Below are positions 8,137-16,768 of a DNA stretch of 64,000 bases, in pieces (within the stretch, counting starts at the first letter, position 1; each line of letters begins with the position of its first letter). The position numbers and the translations under genes are program-made. Source of the stretch: CAHJXG01 sp965277495 (lineage in GTDB: Bacteria > Pseudomonadota > Alphaproteobacteria > Acetobacterales > Acetobacteraceae); assembly GCA_965277495.1 (NCBI GenBank), contig OZ255824.1, positions 2,790,001 through 2,854,000 on the forward strand, written 5' to 3'. The notes below the pieces were generated by a model. The model saw only the letters and a program-made list of their open reading frames with translations, ran no database searches and was not told the DNA's origin.

Positions 8137-9530
8137 TAGACGGTCGCCCGGCGGTCGACGATCCGCCCGGCGAGTGCCGCGGCCGCGGCGGTCGCCGGGC
8201 TGGCCAGGTGCGTCATCACCCCCGGCCCCTGCCGCCCGGCGAAGTTGCGGTTCGTCGTCGATACGATCCGCTGGCCCGGCGATCCTTCCTCGCCATTCAC
8301 CCCCGCGCACATCGAACAGCCTGCCTCGCCCCATTCGAACCCGGCATCCAGGAAAACGCGGTGCAGCCCCAGCGCCTCCGCGTCGCGCCGGACCGTCGTG
8401 CTGCCGGGCACGACCGTGGCCCGGACCCCGTCCGCCACGCGCCGCCCCGCCACGACCAAGGCGGCGGCCCGCAGGTCCGATAGCCGCGCATTGGTGCACG
8501 ACCCGATGAACACCCGGTCGACCGGGACGCCGGCGATCGGCATGCCGGGCCGCAGCTTCATGTAGTCCAGCGCACGCCGCAGGTTGTCCCGTTCCCCGGC
8601 GGGGGCGCGGTCGGGGTCCGGCACCCGTCCGGACAAGCCCAGCACGTGCGCCGGGTCGGTGCCCCAGGTAATCTGCGGTTCGAGCGCGCTGCAATCCACG
8701 GCCAAGTCGCTGTCGAACACCGCGTCGCCGTCGGTGCGCAGCGATTGCCAGTCCGCCACCGCCGCGTCCCAATCAGCGCCCTGCGGCGCGCAGGCCCGGC
8801 CCTGCAGCCACGCGGCCACGCTCGCGTCCGGGGCGATCAGCCCGGTGCGCCCGCCCAGCTCGGTCACCATGTTGCACATCGTCATCCGGCCTTCGACCGG
8901 CATCGCGCGGGCCACCGGGCCGGCAAACTCGACCGCATGGCCGCGCGCCATGTCGGACCCCCAATGGCCGATGACGAACAGGATCACGTCCTTGGCCGTC
9001 ACGTCCGGCGCGAGCGTGCCGGCCAAGGTGATCCGCATCTGCCGCGGCTTGTTCCAGGCCGCCGTCTGGGTCGCCAGCACGTGGACGACCTCTGTCGTGC
9101 CGGTCGCCAAGCCTAGCGCGCCGATGCCGCCGACCGTGCATGCGTGGCTGTCCGGGCATGCCACGGTGCTGCCGGGCAGCGCGATCGCCAACTCTGGCGA
9201 CACCACGTGCACGATGCCCTGCATCGCGCTGTCGGTGCCCAGCAGCCGTATGCCGAACTCCGCGGCGCCCGACCGCGTCCGCGCCAGGAACGGCGCGCTG
9301 TCCGTGATTGTCGCATCGTTCCGCCCGGCACTGGTCGCGACCATGTGGTCGGTGACGGCGACCGTCAGGTCCGGACGGCGCACCGCCCGTCCCGTCTTGC
9401 GCAGCTTGGCAAAGGCGTGGGGCGCATGCAGGTCATGGATGACGTGCCGGTCCACATAGATCAGCGAGCGGCCATCCGCCCGCCGAGCGATGCAATGCGC
9501 GTCCCAGATTTTGTCGAAAAGCGTGCTCAT
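8136..9530 (-). CDS. LeuC-like large subunit (4Fe-4S) of an aconitase-family hydro-lyase
   Basis: A 464-aa large subunit. The three cluster cysteines are visible: GSCTNARLSDLRAAA in the C-terminal third, and AGCSMCAGVNGEE further on with two more. CPDSHACTVGGIGALG and NRNFAGRQG are also canonical. Family reactions are reversible hydration/dehydration of 2-substituted malates (isopropylmalate, citramalate, dimethylmalate, maleate). It is first in a tightly coupled set with the LeuD-like and lyase genes, transcribed away from the FAH gene at 9859. The full domain complement and normal length argue for an active enzyme. The substrate is not determined by sequence; see the separate finding for the alkylmaleate hypothesis. 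Confidence 0.9.
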   Translation of the reverse strand: MSTLFDKIWDAHCIARRADGRSLIYVDRHVIHDLHAPHAFAKLRKTGRAVRRPDLTVAVTDHMVATSAGRNDATITDSAPFLARTRSGAAEFGIRLLGTDSAMQGIVHVVSPELAIALPGSTVACPDSHACTVGGIGALGLATGTTEVVHVLATQTAAWNKPRQMRITLAGTLAPDVTAKDVILFVIGHWGSDMARGHAVEFAGPVARAMPVEGRMTMCNMVTELGGRTGLIAPDASVAAWLQGRACAPQGADWDAAVADWQSLRTDGDAVFDSDLAVDCSALEPQITWGTDPAHVLGLSGRVPDPDRAPAGERDNLRRALDYMKLRPGMPIAGVPVDRVFIGSCTNARLSDLRAAALVVAGRRVADGVRATVVPGSTTVRRDAEALGLHRVFLDAGFEWGEAGCSMCAGVNGEEGSPGQRIVSTTNRNFAGRQGPGVMTHLASPATAAAAALAGRIVDRRATV

Positions 9531-9745
9531 CCCGAGGGTCTGTCTGCCCGGCTACGTCGTTTGGAACAGACTTCACCCCACGTTTGAAGATTGTCAACGT
9601 AGCCGCGCCCCGGGTTGCAGCCGTGCGGCCAGCAGGTCGGCGCGGAGGCGTTCGTAGGCGTTATGGGTCAGGCTGGTGCTGGCGCGCGCGATGCGGGGCA
9701 TGGCGTGTAGCTAGCGTGTGCCGGCAGGAATAACCACTCTATGTA

Positions 9746-9761
9746 GGAAAATAGTTTTTCC
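9746..9761. promoter_or_regulatory. Palindrome in the divergent 9531-9858 promoter region
   Basis: GGAAAATAGTTTTTCC has perfect 6-base arms around TAGT and lies in the 328-base gap between the divergent LeuC-like and FAH genes. It is a plausible operator for a regulator controlling one or both. A TTGACA-like -35 box for the leuC direction occurs at 9592-9597 (minus strand), without a convincing -10. No gene is seen in this gap. Confidence 0.35.
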
Positions 9762-9858
9762 ATTGACTCCGAGCCACAGCCCCGGCATCCAGGCGCCAGG
9801 ACCATCGCCGCACTCAGCAGGCGCACACGCCACACAGGCCACACAGGAAGGAACACGC

Positions 9859-10722
9859 ATGCGCTTCGCGGCATACCGGCACAACGGCGTCATCGGCTTG
9901 GCCGCCGCCGAGAACAGCGGACCCTTCCACGGCTACGCCGCCACCGACAGCGCATACCCCGGCAACCTCGCCGTGCTCGTCGCCGGCGGCCGCGAGCGCC
10001 TCGCCGCCGCGGGCCGCGCCCTGCTCGCCGGCCCCGCGGTCGACCTCGACGCCGCCGAGCTGCTGCCGCCGCTGCCGAACCCGCCCAAGATTCTCTGCGT
10101 CGGCCTCAACTACGCCGACCATTCGGCCGAAAGCGGCTTCGAGGTGCCGGGCTACCCCACCATCTTCGGCCGCTTCGCCTCCAGCCTGATCGGCCACGGC
10201 GCGCCCATCGTCCGCCCGCGCGTGTCCGAGCAGCTCGACTACGAAGGCGAGTTCGTCGCCGTCATCGGCCAGGGCGGGCGCGACATCCCAAAGGAGCGCG
10301 CGCTCGATCACGTCGCCGCCTATTCGCTGTTCAACGACGCCTCGGTCCGCGACTACCAGTTCAAGGCGCCGCAATGGACGGTGGGCAAGAACTTCGACGG
10401 CACCGGCGCCTTCGGGCCATGGCTCGTGACCGCCGATGCGTTGCCGCCGGGCTGCCGGGGGCTGCGGCTGCAAACCCGGCTGAACGGCGCGGTCGTGCAG
10501 GACGCCTCGACCGACAGCCTGGTGTTCGACGTCGCCACCCTCGTGTCGCTGCTCAGCGTGGCGTTCACCCTGCAGGCCGGCGACATCATCGTCACCGGCA
10601 CGCCGTCCGGCGTCGGCCTCGCCCGCAAGCCGCCGTTGTGGATGAAGCCCGGCGATGTCTGCGAAGTCGAGCTGGACGGGGTCGGCGTGCTGCGCAATCC
10701 GGTCGTGGACCAGGACGGCTGA
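9859..10722 (+). CDS. FAH-family hydrolase (acylpyruvase/fumarylpyruvate hydrolase-like)
   Basis: A 287-aa fumarylacetoacetate-hydrolase-fold protein. Metal ligands fit the family pattern: Glu129 and Glu131 in LDYEGEF, and Asp160 in SLFNDASVRDYQ. The C-terminal VTGTPSGVGLARKP is also typical. These enzymes hydrolyse C-C bonds of ring-cleavage products or decarboxylate/isomerise them at the end of aromatic degradation. The start is the ATG at 9859, after AGGAAGGA. The gene leads a plus-strand set with an MhpA-like hydroxylase 120 bases downstream and then an MFS carrier, so it probably handles a downstream intermediate of the hydroxylated substrate. No ring-cleaving dioxygenase lies in this set. 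Confidence 0.87.
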   Translation: MRFAAYRHNGVIGLAAAENSGPFHGYAATDSAYPGNLAVLVAGGRERLAAAGRALLAGPAVDLDAAELLPPLPNPPKILCVGLNYADHSAESGFEVPGYPTIFGRFASSLIGHGAPIVRPRVSEQLDYEGEFVAVIGQGGRDIPKERALDHVAAYSLFNDASVRDYQFKAPQWTVGKNFDGTGAFGPWLVTADALPPGCRGLRLQTRLNGAVVQDASTDSLVFDVATLVSLLSVAFTLQAGDIIVTGTPSGVGLARKPPLWMKPGDVCEVELDGVGVLRNPVVDQDG

Positions 10723-10843
10723 GGCCTTATCAGGCCAAAACTGTTTCTTGCCGGGGATGCGCATCGCTTCCCGCGGGAGCGCCGGCGCGAGGACCAACAA
10801 CAATGCACACGATAACGATGTGCAAACGAGGAGCGGACCTTCG

Positions 10844-12466
10844 ATGACCGACAGCATTTCCGATATCCTGATCCTGGGCTATGGCCCGGTTGGCAAGACC
10901 CTCGCCACCATGCTCGGGCGCTACGGCCGCTCGGTCGCCATCTATGAACGCTGGCCCGAAATCTACCCGTTGCCGCGAGCGGTCTGCATCGATCACGAAC
11001 TCTACCGCGTCCTGTCGGCCATCGGGTTTGCCGAGGACCTGCGGCAGGTCGCGCGCCCGGCGCCGCGCTACCAATGGTTCAACGCCGACTGGGACGAGCT
11101 GCTGTGCATCGACTGGACCGCCGAGGCCGTGTCCGGAGGCTCCGAGGTCAACTTCGTCCACCAGCCCAGCCTTGAAGCGGCGATGGACCGGGTGGCGCGG
11201 TCGCAGCCGACGGTGGAGCTCAACCTCGGCTGGGAAGGCGTGAGCGTCGAGGAGCATGACGATCATGTCGCGCTGACCTTGAAGCACATGCAGACCGGCG
11301 AGATCAGCATCGCGCGCGGACGCTATTTGGTCGGTGCGGACGGCGCGAACAGCATGGTGCGCCAGGCTGCGGGCATCGGCCGCGAGGACCGCCATTTCGA
11401 GGCCGACTGGCTGGTCGTCGACATGGAGCTGAACCCGGGGGTGACGCTCGACATCCCCGCCTGCGGACAATACTGCAATCCGGAGCGCCCGACCACGATC
11501 GTCCCCGGCGGCATCAACGAGGGCCGGGTCTGCCGGCGCTGGGAGTTCATGCGGCTGCCGCATGAGAGCCGCAAGGACCTGGAGAGCACGGAGTTCGTCT
11601 GGTCGCTGCTGAACCGATGGGTGCGCGCGGACCAGGCGACGCTGATCCGGCACGCCATCTATACGTTCCGCGGCTTGATCGCGGACGACTGGCGCCATGG
11701 ACGCATGCTGTTGGTGGGGGACGCCGCCCACCTCATGCCGCCATTCATGGGGCAGGGCATGTGCGCGGGCCTGCGCGACGATTGGAACCTGGCCTGGAAG
11801 CTGAACATGGTGCTGGAGGGCACGGCCGGCCCCGCTCTCCTCGACACCTACAAGGCCGAGCGCCGTCCGCATGTCCGCCAGGTGGTGGACATGTCGATCC
11901 ATCTCGGCAAGATCATCTGCGTGCCGGACCCGGCGGACGCCGCCGCGCGTGACCAAGCCTTTTTCGATGGCACCGCCGAGCCGCCGCCGCCGTTCCCGCA
12001 TCTGACCGACGGCCTGCTGCACCGCGGGGCAGGCAACGAGCCGCTGCTTCCCGCCGGCTTGCTGGGACCGCATGGCATGATCGCCTATCACGGCAGCGAG
12101 GGCCGCTGGGACGACATCATGGGCCTGGGCTTCGCGCTGATTTGCATCGATGCGGACCCTCGGCACGCGCTCCGTGAGGATCAGCTCGCGGCGCTCGACC
12201 GGCTCGGCGCCAAGATCGTCCGCGTGCGTCCGATCCGCGGGCTCGACCCCGAGGCGGCGGCCGACCTCGATGCGAAATACCTGCCGTTCATGCTCGCGAA
12301 TGGCGTCCGCGCGATGATCACCCGCCCCGACTTCTATGTGTTCGGCGGCGTCAGAAAGCGCGAGGACATGCCTGCGCTGGTGGACTCGTTGCTGGACAGC
12401 CTTCGGGCGCACGGATGGACCGACGCCGATGCCGAACGTCCCGCCCGCGAACCCGCGCTCGCCTGA
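10844..12466 (+). CDS. MhpA-like FAD aromatic hydroxylase
   Basis: A 540-aa flavoprotein monooxygenase of the 3-(3-hydroxyphenyl)propionate/resorcinol hydroxylase type. The N-terminal FAD motif is ILGYGPVGKTLATMLGRYG (about 8-26), the middle has GRYLVGADGANSMVRQ, and the second FAD motif is LLVGDAAHLMPPFMGQG. Extra C-terminal residues form the thioredoxin-like domain usual in this subfamily. The start is the ATG at 10844 after GAGGAG; upstream in-frame codons belong to the overlapping FAH gene. Expected reaction: NAD(P)H- and O2-dependent ring hydroxylation in the cytoplasm. Context (FAH before, MFS after) supports an aromatic catabolic operon. It is related to, but not identical with, the hydroxylase at 32981-34522. 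Confidence 0.87.
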   Translation: MTDSISDILILGYGPVGKTLATMLGRYGRSVAIYERWPEIYPLPRAVCIDHELYRVLSAIGFAEDLRQVARPAPRYQWFNADWDELLCIDWTAEAVSGGSEVNFVHQPSLEAAMDRVARSQPTVELNLGWEGVSVEEHDDHVALTLKHMQTGEISIARGRYLVGADGANSMVRQAAGIGREDRHFEADWLVVDMELNPGVTLDIPACGQYCNPERPTTIVPGGINEGRVCRRWEFMRLPHESRKDLESTEFVWSLLNRWVRADQATLIRHAIYTFRGLIADDWRHGRMLLVGDAAHLMPPFMGQGMCAGLRDDWNLAWKLNMVLEGTAGPALLDTYKAERRPHVRQVVDMSIHLGKIICVPDPADAAARDQAFFDGTAEPPPPFPHLTDGLLHRGAGNEPLLPAGLLGPHGMIAYHGSEGRWDDIMGLGFALICIDADPRHALREDQLAALDRLGAKIVRVRPIRGLDPEAAADLDAKYLPFMLANGVRAMITRPDFYVFGGVRKREDMPALVDSLLDSLRAHGWTDADAERPAREPALA

Positions 12467-12522
12467 GGGGAGCGCACGGTTCGACTCAAATAAAAAAGAA
12501 TAGAAAGATAGAGGAAACGGCC

Positions 12523-13788
12523 ATGGACGCGTCGACAACCGGTTGGGACACCCGCTACGAGTTCAAAGCCGTCTTGCTGCTGTGCCTCGGTTTCGGCCTA
12601 GTGGGCCTGGACCGCTTCATGATCCTGCCGATGTTCCCCATCCTCATGCAGGACCTCGGCCTCAGCTACCAGGACCTCGGCTACATCACCGGCATCCTGG
12701 CGATCGCCTGGGGCGTGGCCGGCTTCTTCATGGGACGCCTGTCCGACCGCATCGGACGGCGCAAGGTCGTGGTCGGCGCCATGATCGCGTTCTCCCTGCT
12801 GGTCGGGATCAGCGGCCTGGCCGCCGGTTTGGTCTCGCTGCTGGTGATCCGGGCCTTGATGGGCTTCGCCGACGGCGCCTACACGCCGCCGAGCATCATC
12901 GCCACGATCGAAGCCTCCGAACCCAGCCGGCATGGCCGCAACCTGGGCATTCAGCAGATGGCGCTGCCGTTGTTCGGCCTCGGATTGGGGCCGATCTTCG
13001 TGACCCAGATGCTGCAGATCGTCGACTGGCGCTGGATTTTCGCAACGGTGACCCTGCCGGGCCTCGTCGTGAGCTACTTGCTCTACCGCACGCTGCACAC
13101 GCCTTCTGCCGAATTCGACGCCGTGCACACCGCGACCCACGACGTCGCCGACCACGCCTGGACCGACGTGTTCCAGTACCGGAACATCGTGCTCAACATG
13201 GGCGGGATGCTGTGCTGGCTCACCTGCCTGGTCGTCACCTCCGCGATGCTGCCCAGCTATTTGATCGATTACTTGCACCTCAGAGTCGGCCAGATGGGCT
13301 TCGTGTTGTCCGCCATCGGCTTCGGCGCGGCCGCCGGGACCTTGATCATGCCATGGCTGTCGGACCGCTTCGGCCGCAAGCCGGTGGTGGTCGGCTGCGC
13401 CGTGGCGACGCTTGCCTCGCTTATCTTGCTCACGCGGATCGGCGCCGATCCCGGCATGCTGTTCGCCGTGCTGTTCGCGGTGCAATTCTTCAACTTCGCC
13501 AACATCGCGCTCACCGTCGGACCGATCAGCGCGGAGTCGGTGCCGGTCAAGCTGATGGCCACCGCCTCGGGCGTCGTCATCGGCGTCGGCGAGATTTTTG
13601 GCGGCGGCATCGCCCCGGTGATCGCCGGCCACGTCGCCGGCTGGTTCGGCATCGAATACACCCTGTATCTCGCCGTCGCCGCGATGGCCTTTGGCGTCCT
13701 CATCGGCCTCGGCTTGCAAGAAACCGCGCCCGCGGTGCTGAAACGCCGCCCGGCCTTGCGGCCGGCCGCAACGAGCGGAGTGATCTAG
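12523..13788 (+). CDS. MFS transporter
   Basis: A 421-aa, 12-TM carrier. Signatures: FGLVGLDRFMILPMFP in TM1, GRLSDRIGRRK in loop 2-3 and the matching WLSDRFGRKP in loop 8-9. The second copy shows both six-helix halves are intact. The start is the ATG at 12523 preceded by an A-rich leader and AGAGGAA. It lies 56 bases after the hydroxylase gene and is probably co-transcribed with it, and so likely imports the aromatic substrate of that operon. Sequence does not resolve the substrate. A strong hairpin follows 10 bases after the stop. Confidence 0.85.
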   Translation: MDASTTGWDTRYEFKAVLLLCLGFGLVGLDRFMILPMFPILMQDLGLSYQDLGYITGILAIAWGVAGFFMGRLSDRIGRRKVVVGAMIAFSLLVGISGLAAGLVSLLVIRALMGFADGAYTPPSIIATIEASEPSRHGRNLGIQQMALPLFGLGLGPIFVTQMLQIVDWRWIFATVTLPGLVVSYLLYRTLHTPSAEFDAVHTATHDVADHAWTDVFQYRNIVLNMGGMLCWLTCLVVTSAMLPSYLIDYLHLRVGQMGFVLSAIGFGAAAGTLIMPWLSDRFGRKPVVVGCAVATLASLILLTRIGADPGMLFAVLFAVQFFNFANIALTVGPISAESVPVKLMATASGVVIGVGEIFGGGIAPVIAGHVAGWFGIEYTLYLAVAAMAFGVLIGLGLQETAPAVLKRRPALRPAATSGVI

Positions 13789-13860
13789 TGGTCCGGTCCT
13801 AACGCTTGCCTCCCAAGCGTTAGGTGAATCGGTCCACCAGATTTCCGCTAGTGGTCCGGT
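13785..13860. repeat. 13-base direct repeats flanking a hairpin
   Basis: CTAGTGGTCCGGT occurs exactly at 13785-13797 and again at 13848-13860, 63 bases apart, with a long hairpin between. The first copy overlaps the stop codon of the MFS gene. The layout (TA-containing repeats around a palindromic core, about 63 bases per unit) resembles a miniature inverted-repeat or REP-like element or a decayed insertion-sequence end. It may simply be terminator-associated sequence. Confidence 0.4.
13798..13824. terminator. Bidirectional hairpin terminator
   Basis: CCTAACGCTTG (13798-13808) pairs perfectly with CAAGCGTTAGG (13814-13824) around a 5-base loop. It lies between the convergent MFS (ends 13788) and NTF2-like (ends 13870) genes. 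No U-tract follows, so function as an intrinsic terminator is not certain. Confidence 0.55.
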
Positions 13861-13869
13861 TCGGACACC

Positions 13870-14313
13870 CTAAACGACGGCTCGGTAAGCGGGCACATTC
13901 CAGTAGAACGGCCTGAACTCGACGATCTTGCCAGACTTGACCCGCACCATCTGCGCCATCGGCAGGTCGAGCGTCTCGCCAGTTCTGCGCGAGCGCGTGA
14001 TGAGGCGACAGAGAATGATCACAGTGTCGTCCGCGGTGAGGAAACGCGTGTCTTTCAACTCCAACTGGTCGAAGGCATCGCTCATTTTATTGGCCCAAGC
14101 CTCGTAGCCTTCATGGCCACGATAGTCGCCGCCCCAGGGAAGATCAGGCGTTTGGTGCAGCACGACCTCTGGGTCGAGCGTCTCCGCCATCTGCTGGAAG
14201 CTGGCGCCACCCGCCGGGCCACCCGCGTTCATGTAGGCGTTTTCCGCCTCGTAAAATCGGTTGATCACGTCGATCGGCGAAGTATTGGCCGCGTCCACCT
14301 GTCGTTCGCTCAT
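13870..14313 (-). CDS. NTF2-like/SnoaL-type protein
   Basis: A 147-aa small cone-fold protein of the SnoaL/ketosteroid-isomerase superfamily. It has an N-terminal helix (PIDVINRFYEAENAYMN), then PEVVLHQTPDLPWGGDYRGHEGYEAW and a C-terminal sheet ending KIVEFRPFYWNV. Members are isomerases, dehydratases, cyclases or ligand-binding proteins; the reaction is not predictable. The ATG at 14313 is chosen; an in-frame GTG at 14340 would add nine residues but lacks a ribosome-binding site. The gene follows another NTF2-like gene by about 40 bases and likely shares its promoter at 14875-14902. Confidence 0.78.
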   Translation of the reverse strand: MSERQVDAANTSPIDVINRFYEAENAYMNAGGPAGGASFQQMAETLDPEVVLHQTPDLPWGGDYRGHEGYEAWANKMSDAFDQLELKDTRFLTADDTVIILCRLITRSRRTGETLDLPMAQMVRVKSGKIVEFRPFYWNVPAYRAVV

Positions 14314-14350
14314 ACCCCGGTTCCCCTGCTCTCGTTTCACCGACGTTGCG

Positions 14351-14812
14351 CTAAACGCTGACTTCGCCGCCCTCGGGGTCGCTGCGGAACATCGCGACGC
14401 CGCCGCTCCGGAACGTCGCAGCGGTCCCGAACGTGTCCTCCATGAATTGCATGTAGGTCACCTTGCCGCCGCTCACCTTGGCGAGGATCGAGAACGGTGA
14501 AGTAATCGCCTTGCCCAGAGTCGTCGAACGATAGGTGAAGCTGCCGAACACCGCGACCTTGCCGCCAGACTCGAAGATGTCGCGGACCTCGAACGCCTCG
14601 TTCTGCCAATAACGGGCGACGCGCGCGTAGGTGCTGATGATGGCGCCGGGTCCCTGCTGCGTTCCTGCCCAGGGCATGATCGTCTTCAGCTCCGGGTTGT
14701 CGTAGTTGAGCGAGACATAGGTGGCGTCGGCTGCGACCAGCGCGTTCACGACGTCCGGATTGGTCGGGTCGGCCAGGATCGCCTGCACGACCTCGATCGG
14801 TGATTTCGCCAT
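14351..14812 (-). CDS. NTF2-like/SnoaL-type protein
   Basis: A 153-aa protein with the same fold as its neighbour: SPIEVVQAILADPTNPDVV (N-terminal helix), then VAADATYVSLNYDNPELKTIMPW and KVTYMQFMEDTF. The start is the ATG at 14812, nine bases after GGGAGGA. The pair could form a heterodimer or handle related ligands. A strong sigma70-type promoter lies 60-90 bases upstream. The role is unknown; position just downstream of a TetR-regulated block suggests stress- or substrate-responsive expression. Confidence 0.8.
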   Translation of the reverse strand: MAKSPIEVVQAILADPTNPDVVNALVAADATYVSLNYDNPELKTIMPWAGTQQGPGAIISTYARVARYWQNEAFEVRDIFESGGKVAVFGSFTYRSTTLGKAITSPFSILAKVSGGKVTYMQFMEDTFGTAATFRSGGVAMFRSDPEGGEVSV

Positions 14813-14874
14813 GGTAGATCCTCCCGCACGTATCCCGGCAAACCCGGTGCTTGCGCGGCCACCGGTTGACGGTA

Positions 14875-14902
14875 CTTATAGACCAATCAGTACGGAAGTC
14901 AA
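14875..14902 (-). promoter_or_regulatory. Sigma70-type promoter for the two NTF2-like genes
   Basis: Read on the minus strand: TTGACT (14902-14897), a 16-base spacer, then TATAAG (14880-14875). It is one of the best -35/-10 pairs in the window and sits 62 bases before the ATG at 14812. The spacer contains ACTGATTGGTCTATAA, similar to half-sites bound by TetR-family repressors, and a GTTGAC/GTCAAC inverted pair surrounds it (14864-14869 and 14899-14904). Regulation by one of the TetR proteins encoded just upstream is plausible. Confidence 0.55.
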
Positions 14903-14909
14903 CGGTTGA

Positions 14910-16730
14910 TCAGGCGCCTTCCTTGTCGGGCCGCTTCGGCTCCTCCGCCGGGTCGACCTGTATGTCGAGCACCGCCGGACCCGGCGCCGCCAGCCACGCC
15001 TGGATGGCAGGCCGGAGCTCGCCGGCTTGCGACGCCCGAAAGCCCTTCGCACCGGCCGCCTCGGCATAGGCGGCGAAGTCGATATGGGCGAGTTCGCAGC
15101 CATAAACCGGGTTGCCGATGTCCCTCTGCTCGAAGGTGACCTGACCTAGGGCGTCGTTGTTGAGCACCATGACCTTGACGTTCAGCTTGTGCAGCACGGC
15201 CGTCGAAAGTTCGGCCATGAGCATGGCAAACCCGCCATCGCCGACCACCGCGATCGATGTCCGGTCCGGAAAGGCGAAGGCGCCGGCCACCGCGAGCGGC
15301 AGGCCGGACGCCATGGACACCAGCATGCCGGACCCGGTCCAGCGCTGGCCCTCCCGCATTTGCATGATGCGCGCGGCGAAATGGGTGTTGGCGCCGCAAT
15401 CCATGCTGAACACGGCGTTCGCTGGGGCCAGGTCGCTCAAGGCCCGGACCGCGGTCTGCGGGCGGAGGCGGGGCCCTTTCTGCGTGCTCGCCACCTGGTC
15501 GAGCAGGCCATTCCACTCGCTCATCCGGCGCTGCGCCTCTGCCAGGAAGCTGCGGTCGGACTTGCGCGCCAGCATCGGTTGCAGCGCGGCAAGCGTCGCT
15601 TTCATGTCGCCGGTAAGCCCGATCTCGATGGGATAGCGCAAGCCGATACGGTCGGGGTTGATGTCGACCTGCACCCCCCGGGCTTGGCCCGGCTTGGGAT
15701 AGTAATCGATCCACGGCATCGTCGAGCCGAGAATAAGCACCGTGTCACAATTCTGCATGGCCCATGACGACGGCGCGGTGCCGAGATGGCCGATGCCGCC
15801 AGTGGTAAGCGGATGGTCGTCTGGCAACAGCGCCTTGGCAAGATAGGCCTTGGCGACCGGCGCCCCCAGCGTGTCGGCCAGCCGTTCGAGTTCGCCGCGT
15901 GCGCCGAAGCAGCCCTGGCCGGCAAGGATCGCGACCTTTTGCCCGGCGTTGATCAGGTCGGCGGCCGCACGGAGCTGGCCGGCATCCGGCGCCCCAGTGG
16001 GCGGCGACCACGACGAGGAGGTGCGCCCGCCATGGTTCTCGGCTGACGGCTTATCGGCCGCGAGCGTCATCGTCTGCACGTCCTTGGCGATCGCCAAGTG
16101 GGCGACGCCGCGCCGCCCGAGCGCCGCCCGGCAAGCCCGGTTGACCACGAACAGGGCATGGTCCGGGCCGTTCACCTGCTCGTTGAACAGAGCCACGTCC
16201 TGCATGAGCTTCACCGTGTCCACGCTCTGCATGAACCGCATGCCTTCCAGGTCATGCCAGGTCGTTCCGGTGATGGCGACCACCGGCGCGCCGTCCATGG
16301 CGGCATCATAGAGGCCGTTCAGCAGGTGCACGGCGCCGGGTCCGGTCGTGGCGAGGCAAACGCCCAGGCGGCCGGTGTGCTTGGCGATCCCTTCGGCCAT
16401 GAAGGCGGCCGCTTCCTCGTGCCGGACGCCGACGAAGGCGATCCGGTCCTGGCGCTTGCGGAGCGCCTCGATGACCGGGTTGATGCCATCGCCCACGATG
16501 CCGAACACGTGCGTGGCGCCCCAGGCGATCAAGGTCTCGATCAGGATATCGGAGGTCGTCTGCCCCGGATCGGGCAGAGGCGTCGGCTGCGTTGTAGTGC
16601 CGGAGTCCATCTCGGTTTGCGCGTGGGCCACGGTTGCCGCCGCCCCGGCGAGGACCCCGGCGGCGCCGGCAAGCTGGAACAGAGTCCGGCGGCCGGGGGC
16701 GGGCGTTTGCTGCTGATTCTCGCCTTGCAT
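14910..16730 (-). CDS. Pyruvate-oxidase-like TPP enzyme with a Tat signal peptide
   Basis: A 606-aa three-domain thiamine-diphosphate enzyme. The PYR domain has the catalytic-type Glu in RHEEAAAF (about 103-110). The central FAD/Rossmann-like domain follows (about 250-385). The PP domain has VVGDGGFAMLMAEL with GDGG at 497-500 and NN at 524-525. Sequence around GANTHFAARIMQMREGQRW is PoxB/acetolactate-synthase-like. Unusually, the N-terminus has a twin-arginine signal (RRTLFQLAGAAGVLAG, ending AHA at 35-37), predicting export of a folded, cofactor-loaded enzyme to the periplasm. The start is the ATG at 16730 after GGAGGTTGT. It lies 38 bases after a TetR gene. Likely reaction: decarboxylation of pyruvate or another 2-oxoacid with electrons to a quinone. 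Confidence 0.85.
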   Translation of the reverse strand: MQGENQQQTPAPGRRTLFQLAGAAGVLAGAAATVAHAQTEMDSGTTTQPTPLPDPGQTTSDILIETLIAWGATHVFGIVGDGINPVIEALRKRQDRIAFVGVRHEEAAAFMAEGIAKHTGRLGVCLATTGPGAVHLLNGLYDAAMDGAPVVAITGTTWHDLEGMRFMQSVDTVKLMQDVALFNEQVNGPDHALFVVNRACRAALGRRGVAHLAIAKDVQTMTLAADKPSAENHGGRTSSSWSPPTGAPDAGQLRAAADLINAGQKVAILAGQGCFGARGELERLADTLGAPVAKAYLAKALLPDDHPLTTGGIGHLGTAPSSWAMQNCDTVLILGSTMPWIDYYPKPGQARGVQVDINPDRIGLRYPIEIGLTGDMKATLAALQPMLARKSDRSFLAEAQRRMSEWNGLLDQVASTQKGPRLRPQTAVRALSDLAPANAVFSMDCGANTHFAARIMQMREGQRWTGSGMLVSMASGLPLAVAGAFAFPDRTSIAVVGDGGFAMLMAELSTAVLHKLNVKVMVLNNDALGQVTFEQRDIGNPVYGCELAHIDFAAYAEAAGAKGFRASQAGELRPAIQAWLAAPGPAVLDIQVDPAEEPKRPDKEGA

Positions 16731-16768
16731 TACAACCTCCTCACTTGGGAATTGCATCCATAGCTTCG

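Noticed and set aside
7531..9530. Leucine biosynthesis leuCD
   Set aside because: No leuA or leuB nearby and a coupled ICL-type lyase follows; a catabolic hydratase fits better, though isomerase activity is not excluded.
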